Of a DNA stretch of 64,000 bases, positions 1-9,369 are shown piece after piece. This stretch comes from Akkermansia sp. (GTDB lineage Bacteria; Verrucomicrobiota; Verrucomicrobiia; Verrucomicrobiales; Akkermansiaceae). The DNA lies in the NCBI GenBank assembly GCA_017555205.1, contig JAFZGW010000033.1:79547-143546 (forward strand), given 5' to 3'. Under the pieces are notes generated by a model, which worked only from the letters and a program-made list of their open reading frames with translations, was not told where the DNA came from and searched no databases. A program made the position numbers and the translations under genes. Each line of letters opens with the position of its first letter. The first letter of the stretch is position 1.

Positions 1-3000
1 CCATCGGATCCCAGTACATTATCGTACACATTATCAGCGCCATACATGTAGATGGGGGACGAACCGGCAGCAATCCCGATAGAGGAGTTACCCATCAGGC
101 TGATATAGGGGAACTGGAAGGAATAAGCCGTATCGGCATCTGAATCAGACACGCCTTTGTAAATCGCACCCAGCCCATCCGTGCCATGTCCGGCCATAAA
201 GATATCCACCAGCGTGGAACCGCCGCCGTTATCTTTCAAACGGTCGGTAATATCCATCGTCGTTCCGGCGTTGATGGTGATGTTGGAGCGATTGTTACCG
301 GTATAGCCACTGCTCGTATCATCCCCCTTCAAGTTCGGGTCATAATACTGACTCCAGTTTTTACTGATAGCAATCTTCTCAGCATCTGACTTACCGTTCG
401 TGAGAGCTTCCCAGCCGGAATTAGCATTCCATGCGGTGATGGAATCCGTCGACAGCTTCAAACGGGCTCCATTCTCAAGAATAATCGCACGATTGGAGAA
501 CGGCACGGAGCGAATCTGCTCCGAATCCTTCTCACAGAAGGGGGAAAGCGGAATACCATATTCATTCAGCTGGAACACCTCCGGACGAGTCAGCTCCACA
601 ATACCGGAACCGGATATCGTAATATCCTGATCCATATTAAAGCGGCTGGCCTGAATCTTGATATGCGCTCCATCCGCGAGTTCCAGACGGTCAAAACCGC
701 GAATTGCGATACTGGTGAACTTACCCATGAAGGGTTGATTACCCTTGCATTCATCGGCGCTCCACTGGTCGAGATACCTGTAGTTCTTATCGACAGCCTG
801 AATCCAGGCGTAGACCGTTTCCTTGTTCATGTTCTCGTAGAGCCCGCTATCCGTCAGGTGCAGCGTGCTGGTGCCGGTAACATTGTCACCGCCGCCATCA
901 ATCAGAGCAAAGTTTGTACTGAAGTCGAATTGCTTACCCAGATAGATGTCAGCATTACCTAGAACTTTAGTGGCATTACCATAGGATGAAGCCCAGTCCG
1001 AACCGGTGGCATAAATGCCGCCCCAGTGAGAAGCTGTAGAATCCAGGAAATAGTGGGGCGGTATACTTTCCGCATAATTACCGGTAGGGTCATAATAGCC
1101 ACCGAGTGCATAAACGGCATCTGCATAAGAATTGAATATAAACTCTCCATTCCCCACATTATTACCATTTATAGTTGTCCACCCCCCTGGAGCATCAAAC
1201 GTCTTGCCGGCATAGTAGGTATTCAGCCGTCCGCCGGTGAGATTCATGACCACACTGCCTTGCAAATCCACGTTGCGGGAACCTCCGTATATATTCTTGT
1301 ACCCACCGGCTTCGATGCTGAGGTAGGCATTACCAATCTGGCGCATGCCCCAGCTGCCGCCGTACACCTCGACATCGGTACGGTTGCCGGCACCGGTAAT
1401 CATAAGGTGGGAATCACCAGTTACGGAATGATTAAGGGACACGCTGTTACCGGGGGTGGCATCCCAGTCGGTCGTGTACATCATACCACCGATTTTGTAT
1501 GCGTAATCGGAGCCCTCATCATACACCCAGTGGTTATGGGAGCCTTTATAGTCACCACCTCGCGTAGAACCACCGGCCAGGTAAAAGTTACCATCGGTAC
1601 TGCCGCCCCCCTGCACTACTACAACAGTATGACCACCGACTCCCGATACAATCTTGCCGTAATCATAAGCATAGTTACTTTCTGAATCGGCAGAGAAACG
1701 CACCGCGTTCGAAGCACCGCCGGTGTATGTTTTGCCGAATGCCGGAGCGAAGCCCAGATTCCAGGTCTTGTCCCACTGAGTAGCTGATATACCTGAAAGC
1801 GTCACGGTAATCTTACCGTTCCCCGTATTCAAGAACTCCGCACCGTTAATGACCGAAACCTTCACCCCATTGTAGATGAAATTCGTCGAGCCGAGGGTAT
1901 TCCACCCCTCGATGGTACCGCCATCGATAAAGGTATAGGTACTGCCATCAGCAGCCAGATTACCGAATTCAAATACGGTACCCTGCTGAATGGTAACAGT
2001 ACCGCGGTTGACAAGAGTCTGACTGAAACTCAGGTTGCCGCCCAGCGTATACTCTGCCCCTTGGGCGATGGAGGTAAGCCCGTTCGAGTCCGTGCTCAGG
2101 CCGGTATCGGCACCGATACCGCCATTGATGATAGAACCGCGACCCTTCAACTCAATAGCCTCGACGTTGAAACCATTGATAGCAGCATTCGTAAGCGAGC
2201 TGATACCGGTATTGGCAGCAGAATTACCACCAAGAATAGCATTGTTGGTAATCTTCACACCGGCAACGGAAGCAGTACCACCATTATACCCGCTCAAGGT
2301 AGCACCGGTAGAGGAAATCAACTCAGAGCTCGAATCCACACTCAGCAGAGCATCCCCCACGGCGCCCACCTGCACCATGGTATCGCCATCGAAGTAAACT
2401 TTCGTTCCTTCCGTGAGCTTCAACTCGCCAGTGGAAACAGTTATCCAGCCCATGGGGTTGGAGCCATCACCGGCCTGCACATTCCGCAGCTCTACAACCG
2501 AGCCATTGCCCAGCTTACCGGCACCATCACTCAATGCCGTATCGCGCATGTGCAACTGCGTACCACCGGCGATATCCACGCCATCCACACCGCCTACAAA
2601 GGTGTACTTGGTGGTAGCTTGTTTTTCTGTGCCGACATTCTGAATATAAATACCCTTCGCGGACACCGTTTCACCCAGCGTTACCGTGGCCTCACTGATA
2701 CCTTTCTGGTTAAAGAAGAGAGCGTAGTCATATTCCGAGCCATCATATTTCTGCCCGTTATTCCACACGGCTGACTCGGTAGTCCAGGTACCATTACCAC
2801 CACCGTTCCAGATATTACCGAAGCGAGTTTCTACATAATATACATGCTTACCATCAACAAACGAAGAACCAGCAACGTAATGGGAGTTATCAAACTTGAC
2901 TCGTTCGCCCAGAGCATTAGTCATGTAAAAATTGATGTCACTCTGACCGTCAATAGCCACAGCATTATCTGCCGCAAACACATTGTACACCTGCATGGTT

Positions 3001-4625
3001 CGCAAAACATCATTGAACATGACATCAATGGAACCGGCTGAGGCAAAGGTGATTTCTCCAGCAGAGAGAGCTGCCTGCTTGGCATTTACCGTAAGAGAAG
3101 CCGGCAGACTCTCAACGGCGAGAGTAGCTCCGTCACCCAAGTGAAGCTTTTGCAGCTCTACCGGGAAAAGGCCATCCGTATTGAGGTAAAGGTGGGAATC
3201 TTTGGAAATCGTTACCCCGGAGGCTTGGGAGAGCGAGTGTACATTATTCAGAGAGAGCGAACTGCCCTCCCCAACGGTAACAGAACCGGTAAAAGCTTCA
3301 TTGGCAGAGGCAATCACCACCATACCGGAACCGGACATCGTAACATCACCACCACCGCTCAAGTAACCAGAGAGGGTAAGCATATCCCTGACTTTATCGC
3401 CCGGCGTGGTGCTCATGGTACTAAACAGCACCTTACTCTCCACATTAATATCGGCGCCTATGCGGTTGGTCATGCCCGTGTACGTCAGCTCCACCGTATT
3501 GTCGCCATCCGTTGTGGATTTCAACAGCAAACCGTCTGTTGTTATATCGCTCGTATTAGCACCACCGATATAGCCACCATCCAAATGGATAGAATTACTG
3601 CCAGTAAGAGTTTGGGTGGAATTTTTGATATCGAGGTTGCCCGATACGGCAATTTGCCCGGAGCCCTCAGCCATGATATTATTTCCCTCTACAAAGACGG
3701 AGGCTGCGTGACCAATTGTGAAATTTCCATGCACAGAGCGCTCCACGTTCTTGATGTTGAACTGACCACCCTGCAGCGTCAGATCCTTAATACCCGTTAT
3801 TTTTGTGACATTGAACTCGCGAGCCTGACCACCCACTGTCAGCGAATGGTACTCACCGTTGACAGCACCATTGATAAGAGCCCACTTGGTGCGCATGTTG
3901 GAGCCAATCTGAATATAGGCCTTGTCATGAGTCACGTTCAGTGTATAGCCCTCATTTCCGGAAACAGCATCACCAACCTGAGAAGTATCCGTTTTGGCGG
4001 GATCCCAATAGCCGTTATCAAACAGGAAGCCGTCGCCATTGTTCAGAATCAGAGATCCATAGCCCAGATTAATCTCGCCGATACACACACCAGCGCTCTT
4101 TTCTTTACCTTCCTTACCGGCCAAGTCGTGGTCCATGTCGCCGTTCATGAACATACCAGGAGAGAGCGTCACCACGGCATTACCTGCGATATTTAACTCC
4201 TTAATTCTAAGAAATCCTTGAAGATTAAGCGATGTATCAGAAATCTCCGGAGCACTGCCATTGCGCGTACCGTCAACTGTGATTACAGTGTTACCATTTC
4301 CTAACACGCCATAACCAATATCCTCCCCCACATTTACCGAAATCACATTACGGCTGCCAGCCTCTACATTGACGGAGGACACGTCCACGAAATCCATCTT
4401 GTGACCTCCTGTCGTGATGGATTTATTCTGCTCAGGCGTATAAAGAGTCGTCTCCCCGTTTTTACCAAGCGTAATGCTTTCGTTGTTATCAAGCACCCAC
4501 TCACCATTCACAGCCATGGGCACAGCATCCTGAGCATAGACAGGCACGCTTGACAGCGTAACGGCTGCAACTTGCAGCGCAAATAACAAAGCTCGGCGTA
4601 AAAGATAGGGAAGATGTAATCTCAT
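1..4625 (-). CDS. Giant secreted beta-strand-repeat (autotransporter-like) surface protein, C-terminus outside window
   Basis: The minus strand is open from an ATG at 4625 to the window edge, at least 1,541 codons. The N-terminus (MRLHLPYLLRRALLFALQ, then a hydrophobic run ending VPVYAQDA) is a Sec signal peptide with a likely cut after YAQ or YA. The rest is rich in Gly, Asn, Ser, Thr and short alternating beta segments such as GSGMVVIASANEAFTGSVTV and SLTVGGQAREFNVTKITG, typical of autotransporter-associated beta-strand repeat (passenger-like) proteins. A segment reading NIWNGGGNGTWTTESAVW resembles a block in the two PEP-CTERM proteins further along this window. By analogy a PEP-CTERM tail is expected beyond base 1, but it cannot be seen. 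The role is probably cell-surface adhesion or extracellular display; the ligand is unknown. A strong promoter lies just upstream, so unlike its two relatives it shows no invertible switch. Confidence 0.85.
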   Translation of the reverse strand, partial: MRLHLPYLLRRALLFALQVAAVTLSSVPVYAQDAVPMAVNGEWVLDNNESITLGKNGETTLYTPEQNKSITTGGHKMDFVDVSSVNVEAGSRNVISVNVGEDIGYGVLGNGNTVITVDGTRNGSAPEISDTSLNLQGFLRIKELNIAGNAVVTLSPGMFMNGDMDHDLAGKEGKEKSAGVCIGEINLGYGSLILNNGDGFLFDNGYWDPAKTDTSQVGDAVSGNEGYTLNVTHDKAYIQIGSNMRTKWALINGAVNGEYHSLTVGGQAREFNVTKITGIKDLTLQGGQFNIKNVERSVHGNFTIGHAASVFVEGNNIMAEGSGQIAVSGNLDIKNSTQTLTGSNSIHLDGGYIGGANTSDITTDGLLLKSTTDGDNTVELTYTGMTNRIGADINVESKVLFSTMSTTPGDKVRDMLTLSGYLSGGGDVTMSGSGMVVIASANEAFTGSVTVGEGSSLSLNNVHSLSQASGVTISKDSHLYLNTDGLFPVELQKLHLGDGATLAVESLPASLTVNAKQAALSAGEITFASAGSIDVMFNDVLRTMQVYNVFAADNAVAIDGQSDINFYMTNALGERVKFDNSHYVAGSSFVDGKHVYYVETRFGNIWNGGGNGTWTTESAVWNNGQKYDGSEYDYALFFNQKGISEATVTLGETVSAKGIYIQNVGTEKQATTKYTFVGGVDGVDIAGGTQLHMRDTALSDGAGKLGNGSVVELRNVQAGDGSNPMGWITVSTGELKLTEGTKVYFDGDTMVQVGAVGDALLSVDSSSELISSTGATLSGYNGGTASVAGVKITNNAILGGNSAANTGISSLTNAAINGFNVEAIELKGRGSIINGGIGADTGLSTDSNGLTSIAQGAEYTLGGNLSFSQTLVNRGTVTIQQGTVFEFGNLAADGSTYTFIDGGTIEGWNTLGSTNFIYNGVKVSVINGAEFLNTGNGKITVTLSGISATQWDKTWNLGFAPAFGKTYTGGASNAVRFSADSESNYAYDYGKIVSGVGGHTVVVVQGGGSTDGNFYLAGGSTRGGDYKGSHNHWVYDEGSDYAYKIGGMMYTTDWDATPGNSVSLNHSVTGDSHLMITGAGNRTDVEVYGGSWGMRQIGNAYLSIEAGGYKNIYGGSRNVDLQGSVVMNLTGGRLNTYYAGKTFDAPGGWTTINGNNVGNGEFIFNSYADAVYALGGYYDPTGNYAESIPPHYFLDSTASHWGGIYATGSDWASSYGNATKVLGNADIYLGKQFDFSTNFALIDGGGDNVTGTSTLHLTDSGLYENMNKETVYAWIQAVDKNYRYLDQWSADECKGNQPFMGKFTSIAIRGFDRLELADGAHIKIQASRFNMDQDITISGSGIVELTRPEVFQLNEYGIPLSPFCEKDSEQIRSVPFSNRAIILENGARLKLSTDSITAWNANSGWEALTNGKSDAEKIAISKNWSQYYDPNLKGDDTSSGYTGNNRSNITINAGTTMDITDRLKDNGGGSTLVDIFMAGHGTDGLGAIYKGVSDSDADTAYSFQFPYISLMGNSSIGIAAGSSPIYMYGADNVYDNVLGSD

Positions 4626-4670
4626 ATATTTGTAGTTTGTAAAAAACACCCTCAATAGAGAGGGGCGGCG

Positions 4671-4698
4671 ATTATAAGCTTTTATTTTAATATGTCAA
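4671..4698 (-). promoter_or_regulatory. Near-consensus promoter for the giant surface protein
   Basis: On the minus strand TTGACA (4698-4693) and TATAAT (4676-4671) are separated by 16 bases in an AT-rich tract. Both hexamers are perfect consensus. The transcript would start near 4664 and have a leader of about 40 bases containing a small CCCTC/GAGGG hairpin before the ATG at 4625. Confidence 0.75.
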
Positions 4699-4854
4699 GC
4701 GTTTATTTTTAAATAAAAGGGTCTGTTTCAGATTTGCTGGTAGAAGGTACGAGCGGTTTTGTGCATTCTTTGAAGTCTCAGGAAGTAAACTTGTCGTAGT
4801 TTCAGGAACAGATACCGCACATCAAACAATCCGCACGCCTTTGCCTGTATCCGT

Positions 4855-5178
4855 TTGATAGCAGCGTTGGCTGATACTATTAGTGCGCTCTATAAGTCCC
4901 GCTGGCAGATTGAAAGCTTTTTTAAGACCATAAAACAGCATTTACGCATCAAGACCTTTATTGGAACAAACAAGAATGCAGTAATGTGTCAGATCTGGAC
5001 TGCCATGATAGCCATATTGCTGCTCCAATATCTCAAAAACAAGGCTAAGAACGACTGGCATATGTCAAACCTTGTCACATTCATTCGGATTCATCTGATG
5101 AGTTACATTGACTTGTGGACCTGGATGAATCAGGGGGTAGATAAGGCGCATTCTCCTCCGAATTTTGCTCAAGCATGA
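4855..5178 (+). pseudogene. IS4-family transposase remnant (C-terminal part only)
   Basis: About 107 codons encode the C-terminal end of an IS4-type DDE transposase. The segment YKSRWQIESFFKTIK fits the YREK signature exactly (Y-x2-R-x3-E-x6-K), which contains the catalytic Glu; it is followed by QHLRIKTF and a hydrophobic helix. The N-terminal two thirds, with both catalytic Asp residues, are missing. The frame stays open upstream of the TTG at 4855 but does not resemble transposase there. It is therefore a dead fragment, not an active element. I could not define terminal inverted repeats or a target duplication. A short inverted repeat (GGCTT/AAGCC) follows near 5188-5203. The flanking 4731-4854 and 5179-5272 show nothing else recognisable. 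Confidence 0.8.
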
Positions 5179-5272
5179 GTACAGGGGGGCTTCGAAAAAG
5201 CCTCTATTCGGAAAGTCTAGGATTTATCGGCACTTGCGTCTCTCAAAAAAACTTTGGGACACATGTGAAAAA

Positions 5273-7399
5273 TCAGGCAATTACCCCCTGCTCGGCCTCG
5301 GGCGCGACCAAAGCCCGCAAGGGTTCATGTTGCGGCAAACGGAGCTCCGGGTCATGCAGTAAAATAGCAGCGGCATCCCTCGATGCACGGTGAATGAGGC
5401 GCATATCGCTGAGCCACTCAGTGAACTGTACAGCCCCGAGCCCACTCTGAGCAGTTCCCAACACATCACCGGGGCCTCGCAACCTGAAATCCTCTTCCGC
5501 AATTTCAAAACCGTTTATCGTACGGCAAAGCACATCTAGCTTTTCCCTACCGGGTTCACCGTTTTTTGCAGTTGAGAGCAATATGCAATAGCTCTTGTAC
5601 TGACCACGACCTATTCGACCGCGCAATTGGTGCAACTGAGATAGACCGAACGTATCGGCATCATTAATGAGCATGACAGTGGCATTGGGTACATCAACCC
5701 CTACTTCAACTACAGTTGTTGCCACGAGTATGTGCGTTTCATTTGCGCGAAAAGCGCTCATAACAGCGTCTTTCTCCTCTGGCGACAAGCGCCCATGCAG
5801 CAAGCCAATAGGCTCTGTCGGGAAAATCGTTTGCCACTTTTCCAGTTCCGAAGTAGCTGCGGCTTGCGCTCGGGTTTCGCTTTCTTCGATAAGGGGAGCG
5901 ACAATGTAAATTTGACGCCCGGCCTTCAGTTCCCCCTCCATAAAAGCGATAATACGTTTCATGTGATTGGGGTTACGCAAAGCGGTTACAATCTCGCCGC
6001 GATTAGCGGGGAGCTCGTCAATAACGGAGACGTCCAAATCACCATACAGAGTAAGAGTGAGTGTGCGCGGAATAGGAGTCGCGGTCATAACAAGCACATC
6101 GGGGTGCTCGCCACTGCTCACAAACTGCTCACGCTGGGCTACACCGAACTTGTGTTGCTCATCAATAACAGCTAAAACCAGATTTCGCGGTCGATTCTTT
6201 TTGTAGAGAAGTGCGTGAGTTCCAACCAACAGACGAGGCGTGTTGTCAGCATCTTCCGGATTATCCGGCACATACCCCATATCTTCCGCCCGATCAGCCG
6301 TGCGCAAGGACAGGCGCACATCCATATTGCTCAGCAATCTCCGAAAGTTATTGAAATGCTGTTCCGCCAATATCTGAGTAGGGGCAATCATGGCGGCAGT
6401 ACCACCGCTTTCTACAGCCAAGAGCATGGCGCAAAGTGCCACAAGGGTCTTACCACTGCCGACATCCCCCTGCAATAGGCGGTTCATCTGGCGTGGCGCT
6501 TCCATATCTTCCCGAATTTCCTGCACGCAGCGTGCCTGGGCAGCGGTCAACCGGAACGGCAGGCTTGCTAAGAGTTCCTGCAAATAGCCATCAGTTGTAA
6601 CATTGACTCGACCGGCACGCCCCTGCGCACGGTGACGCCGCCACGCCACACAAAACTGACGTGTAAAACACTCGGCTAAAGCAAAGCGAAGGCGCGCCTT
6701 GCGATAATTCTCAGGCTCAGACGGAAAATGCAAATCGGTCAGTGCCTCGCGAAACGGATACGCCGGTGCCACATCGTAGCCGGGTTGTGCCACATACTCA
6801 GGCAAACGTTGCAACAATCCCCACACCAAACCACGAAAACGCCTGGCAGCCATCCCCGATATACCACGGTATATGGGAACAATGCGCCCGGTGTGCACAA
6901 GTTGCTGCCCGGGCAGTTCATCCGCAAGCGGAGATACACTTCCCCCCATGGCTAGCTCAACCAAGCGCTGACCGGCATCTTCATCTTCCATAACCTCAAA
7001 ATCGGGATTGGTCATGGTAAGTTTACCGCCATACACCTTCACCTTTCCGTACACGGATAGGTTCATCCCCGTGGCAAGTAACTTAGCCACATACGGCATG
7101 TTAAACCAACGTAACAGCAAACGGGCTCCATACGGCTCTCCGTCATCGCCGGCACTAACCTCGTAGTATCGCTTGTACGAAAAACGCCAGCCTGCACCAT
7201 ACACATGAACAAGCAGACTTACAGTCTCACCATCCAGCAAAGCCGATATAGGCTTGGTTACACGCCTATCTTCATAACGGCGAGGCACCCGCAGCAACAC
7301 ATCACCCACCGTATCATATCCGGCGGCAGAGAGCACTTGAAGCTCACGTGCGCTGATATCGGGCTGCCCATTTAGAGCGTCTGTCAGTGCAAGACTCAC
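5273..7399 (-). CDS. recG: ATP-dependent DNA helicase RecG
   Basis: The 708-residue protein is full length for RecG, which remodels stalled replication forks and Holliday junctions. An N-terminal wedge/OB region (about residues 50-200) precedes the helicase core. Walker A is GDVGSGKT at 311-318, the DEQH box is at 413-416, and VMTATPIPRTLTLT (motif III) and a C-terminal QLHQLRGRIGRG (motif VI) are present. The gene begins 28 bases downstream of the amidase gene and is likely cotranscribed with it. The ATG at 7399 gives a natural start. It ends about 95 bases from the transposase remnant, with no strong terminator seen. Confidence 0.96.
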   Translation of the reverse strand: MSLALTDALNGQPDISARELQVLSAAGYDTVGDVLLRVPRRYEDRRVTKPISALLDGETVSLLVHVYGAGWRFSYKRYYEVSAGDDGEPYGARLLLRWFNMPYVAKLLATGMNLSVYGKVKVYGGKLTMTNPDFEVMEDEDAGQRLVELAMGGSVSPLADELPGQQLVHTGRIVPIYRGISGMAARRFRGLVWGLLQRLPEYVAQPGYDVAPAYPFREALTDLHFPSEPENYRKARLRFALAECFTRQFCVAWRRHRAQGRAGRVNVTTDGYLQELLASLPFRLTAAQARCVQEIREDMEAPRQMNRLLQGDVGSGKTLVALCAMLLAVESGGTAAMIAPTQILAEQHFNNFRRLLSNMDVRLSLRTADRAEDMGYVPDNPEDADNTPRLLVGTHALLYKKNRPRNLVLAVIDEQHKFGVAQREQFVSSGEHPDVLVMTATPIPRTLTLTLYGDLDVSVIDELPANRGEIVTALRNPNHMKRIIAFMEGELKAGRQIYIVAPLIEESETRAQAAATSELEKWQTIFPTEPIGLLHGRLSPEEKDAVMSAFRANETHILVATTVVEVGVDVPNATVMLINDADTFGLSQLHQLRGRIGRGQYKSYCILLSTAKNGEPGREKLDVLCRTINGFEIAEEDFRLRGPGDVLGTAQSGLGAVQFTEWLSDMRLIHRASRDAAAILLHDPELRLPQHEPLRALVAPEAEQGVIA

Positions 7400-7427
7400 G
7401 GGCTGCGCTGGTACTCAGGTGTGAAAC

Positions 7428-8114
7428 TCAACGGTTTGACACCCCGTTGTTGATACAGCGATAGTAGTAATCCACACGGGAAAGGAACCACCCCCACTTG
7501 GGACCCGGACGCCCGTTGGTCATAAGCGGCATGGGACAATTCTTACCAGTCCAGTGGTGGTGCGGTACCACACGGCGCAGATTTATGCCATAGCGCTGCA
7601 TCAACACAGCGGTCAATTTAGCGGAACGATCCCATGTACGGAAATGATTGTGACCGCGGCTCTCGCACTCGCACATTTCAATACCGATGGAATGCCTGTT
7701 ACCGGCCTCGGTACCGGCATGCCAACCGGACTCATTGAGCGGCAGGTTTTGCACCACCATGAATTGGTCTACGGTAAAGTGCCAGCTGCGATTGGTAAAC
7801 GCGCCGCCACAAAGGGCTCGCGAATGCTGCATAGCCGTAGAGGTAGGTGAATGGTTCGCCGTGCTGTGTATGGTAATAAAACTCGGGCGCATGCGGTGGG
7901 AACCGCGGCGCTGGCGAGACCGGCGAGGCATCATACGTATCTTAATATTGGCCTCCTTCGCCAGGCGCCCGATGGAACGGGGTATAATCTGCCTAGCCTC
8001 CGGCCTGAATTTGAAGGCAGGAGGAGTTCTCAGGTAGGAGTTCTGGCCTTGCTGACAGCCTAACAGGCAAGCCAAGACCAAGGCAAAAAGAGCCACCAAT
8101 GTTCGATACGCCAT
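7428..8114 (-). CDS. N-acetylmuramoyl-L-alanine amidase-like (Amidase_2/PGRP fold) lipoprotein
   Basis: The 228-residue protein carries a lipoprotein signal peptide with lipobox LLGC (Cys20), so it should be anchored in the periplasm or outer membrane. The Amidase_2 domain covers about residues 75-225. Candidate zinc ligands are His83 (in TIHSTAN), a His in the HHH cluster at 185-187, and Cys193 (KNCP), the usual H...H...C/D pattern. It would cleave the amide between MurNAc and the stem peptide, in cell-wall remodelling. A putative cell-wall carboxypeptidase lipoprotein diverges from it across a 202-base intergenic region, which suggests shared peptidoglycan work. Its promoter predicts a leaderless mRNA beginning at the ATG. 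The exact substrate (sacculus or muropeptides) is not decided by the sequence. Confidence 0.82.
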   Translation of the reverse strand: MAYRTLVALFALVLACLLGCQQGQNSYLRTPPAFKFRPEARQIIPRSIGRLAKEANIKIRMMPRRSRQRRGSHRMRPSFITIHSTANHSPTSTAMQHSRALCGGAFTNRSWHFTVDQFMVVQNLPLNESGWHAGTEAGNRHSIGIEMCECESRGHNHFRTWDRSAKLTAVLMQRYGINLRRVVPHHHWTGKNCPMPLMTNGRPGPKWGWFLSRVDYYYRCINNGVSNR

Positions 8115-8120
8115 GGCGAT

Positions 8121-8149
8121 ATTCTGCCATGAGTAAGCACATTTAGCAA
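8121..8149 (-). promoter_or_regulatory. Predicted leaderless promoter of the amidase/recG unit
   Basis: TTGCTA (8149-8144), a 17-base spacer and CAGAAT (8126-8121), then six bases to the ATG at 8114. Transcription about seven bases after the -10 would start at the start codon itself. Confidence 0.6.
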
Positions 8150-8281
8150 GCCCAATTTTCGACTTGCATCAAAAAAAGCATGACATGCCGCAAACACCCC
8201 TACCACACACCGAGAAAATTACAATTAATATTTGATTTTCTGAAACTTACACAAACACCCCAAATATGCCTTAATTAAGAC

Positions 8282-8310
8282 TTGCTAAATAATTAGGCCT
8301 ATGATAGCAT
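8282..8310 (+). promoter_or_regulatory. Predicted leaderless promoter of the carboxypeptidase gene
   Basis: TTGCTA (8282-8287), 17 bases, TAGCAT (8305-8310), then six bases to the ATG at 8317. The geometry is the same as for the divergent amidase gene. No Shine-Dalgarno is present. Confidence 0.65.
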
Positions 8311-8316
8311 GCGCAC

Positions 8317-9270
8317 ATGCGCTTTTTTGTCTATACAGCCGTAGTGTGCTTAGTCGGTATTATAACCAGCTGCAGCCGGACAAGCTTGGGCTACCTGAGC
8401 GGTAGAAAATACAGCAATCACCGAACTTACGTACCGGCAGTACACACTCAGACACCTATCCCCAAACAGGCAAGAACAGTTTACGGAGAGCGCAGTAATA
8501 CACTGGTTCCGCCTCGCCCTCTGGCAACCCCTGCAACTACAGCGCCGGCACCGAACTGCGGTGCAGTTTGTGTGATTGACCCCCGCACCGGCAATGTATT
8601 GTTCGGGCACAATGAGCACGAGCGGCGACAAGTAGCGAGCACACAAAAAATCGTAACAGCCCTGTGCGCATGCGATGCCGGCGAACTGGACCGCATGATG
8701 ACCATTACCCGGCAAGACAAGCTCAGCGTAACCCCCATACGCTCCCGACTGAATGTGGGAGAAAGCTACACGCGCGGGGCAATCATGCACGCCATGCTCA
8801 CAGCCAGTTGCAATGACTTGGCACAAGCATTGGCTCGCGACAGCGCCGGTAGTGTGGAAAAATTCGTAGCACGCATGAACGCCCGTGCCCAGCGTATGCG
8901 CATGTACAACACCCACTTTACCAACCCCAGCGGATTACCGGGACCGCAGTATTCAACCGCATACGACATGGCACTGGCAGCCTGCTATGCCTATAGCAAC
9001 CCGGTTATCAGAGATTTCATTGACGACCGTCAAGTCGTGCTCACCCGCCCCAACGGGCAACAAGTCAACTTCAACAACACCAATAAGTTACTTGCTAAAT
9101 ACAGCTGGGTTCAAGGCATGAAAACCGGCTATACCAACGCAGCCAAGCGCTGCCTTATTTCCTGCGGTTCCGCCAACGGGCGCTCCGTCATCGTAGTTGT
9201 GCTGGGCTGCGAAAAAAGACGCATCTGGGCAGAAAGCGAAAAATACCTACGCTGGGCACTGGGAGTATAA
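8317..9270 (+). CDS. D-alanyl-D-alanine carboxypeptidase (peptidase S11, PBP5-type) lipoprotein
   Basis: The 317-residue protein has a lipoprotein signal (TSC, Cys19). All three penicillin-binding motifs are visible: SxxK as STQK at 108-111 (Ser nucleophile), SxN as SCN at 164-166, and KTG at 269-271. It trims the terminal D-Ala of peptidoglycan pentapeptides in the periplasm. It lacks the long C-terminal beta-rich domain and amphipathic anchor of E. coli PBP5; lipidation probably replaces the anchor. A Pro/Thr-rich linker (about residues 40-78) separates the lipid anchor from the catalytic domain. A strong intrinsic terminator follows. Confidence 0.93.
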   Translation: MRFFVYTAVVCLVGIITSCSRTSLGYLSGRKYSNHRTYVPAVHTQTPIPKQARTVYGERSNTLVPPRPLATPATTAPAPNCGAVCVIDPRTGNVLFGHNEHERRQVASTQKIVTALCACDAGELDRMMTITRQDKLSVTPIRSRLNVGESYTRGAIMHAMLTASCNDLAQALARDSAGSVEKFVARMNARAQRMRMYNTHFTNPSGLPGPQYSTAYDMALAACYAYSNPVIRDFIDDRQVVLTRPNGQQVNFNNTNKLLAKYSWVQGMKTGYTNAAKRCLISCGSANGRSVIVVVLGCEKRRIWAESEKYLRWALGV

Positions 9271-9301
9271 AGTTAACTATACTTGGCGGCGTATGTCGCG
9301 C

Positions 9302-9326
9302 AAAAAGGCCCGAACGGGCTTTTTTT
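9302..9326 (+). terminator. Intrinsic terminator after the carboxypeptidase gene
   Basis: GCCCG (9308-9312) pairs with CGGGC (9315-9319). The stem is extended by A5 against a run of T residues (9320-9326). Confidence 0.8.
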
Positions 9327-9369
9327 GCTTTTCATCGGGACGTAAAAAGTTATAATCGGAACGAGCAGT

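Noticed and set aside
3141..4196. Plus-strand open frame of 351 codons
   Set aside because: Antisense shadow of the giant surface protein, whose minus-strand reading gives a signal peptide and continuous beta-repeat sequence.
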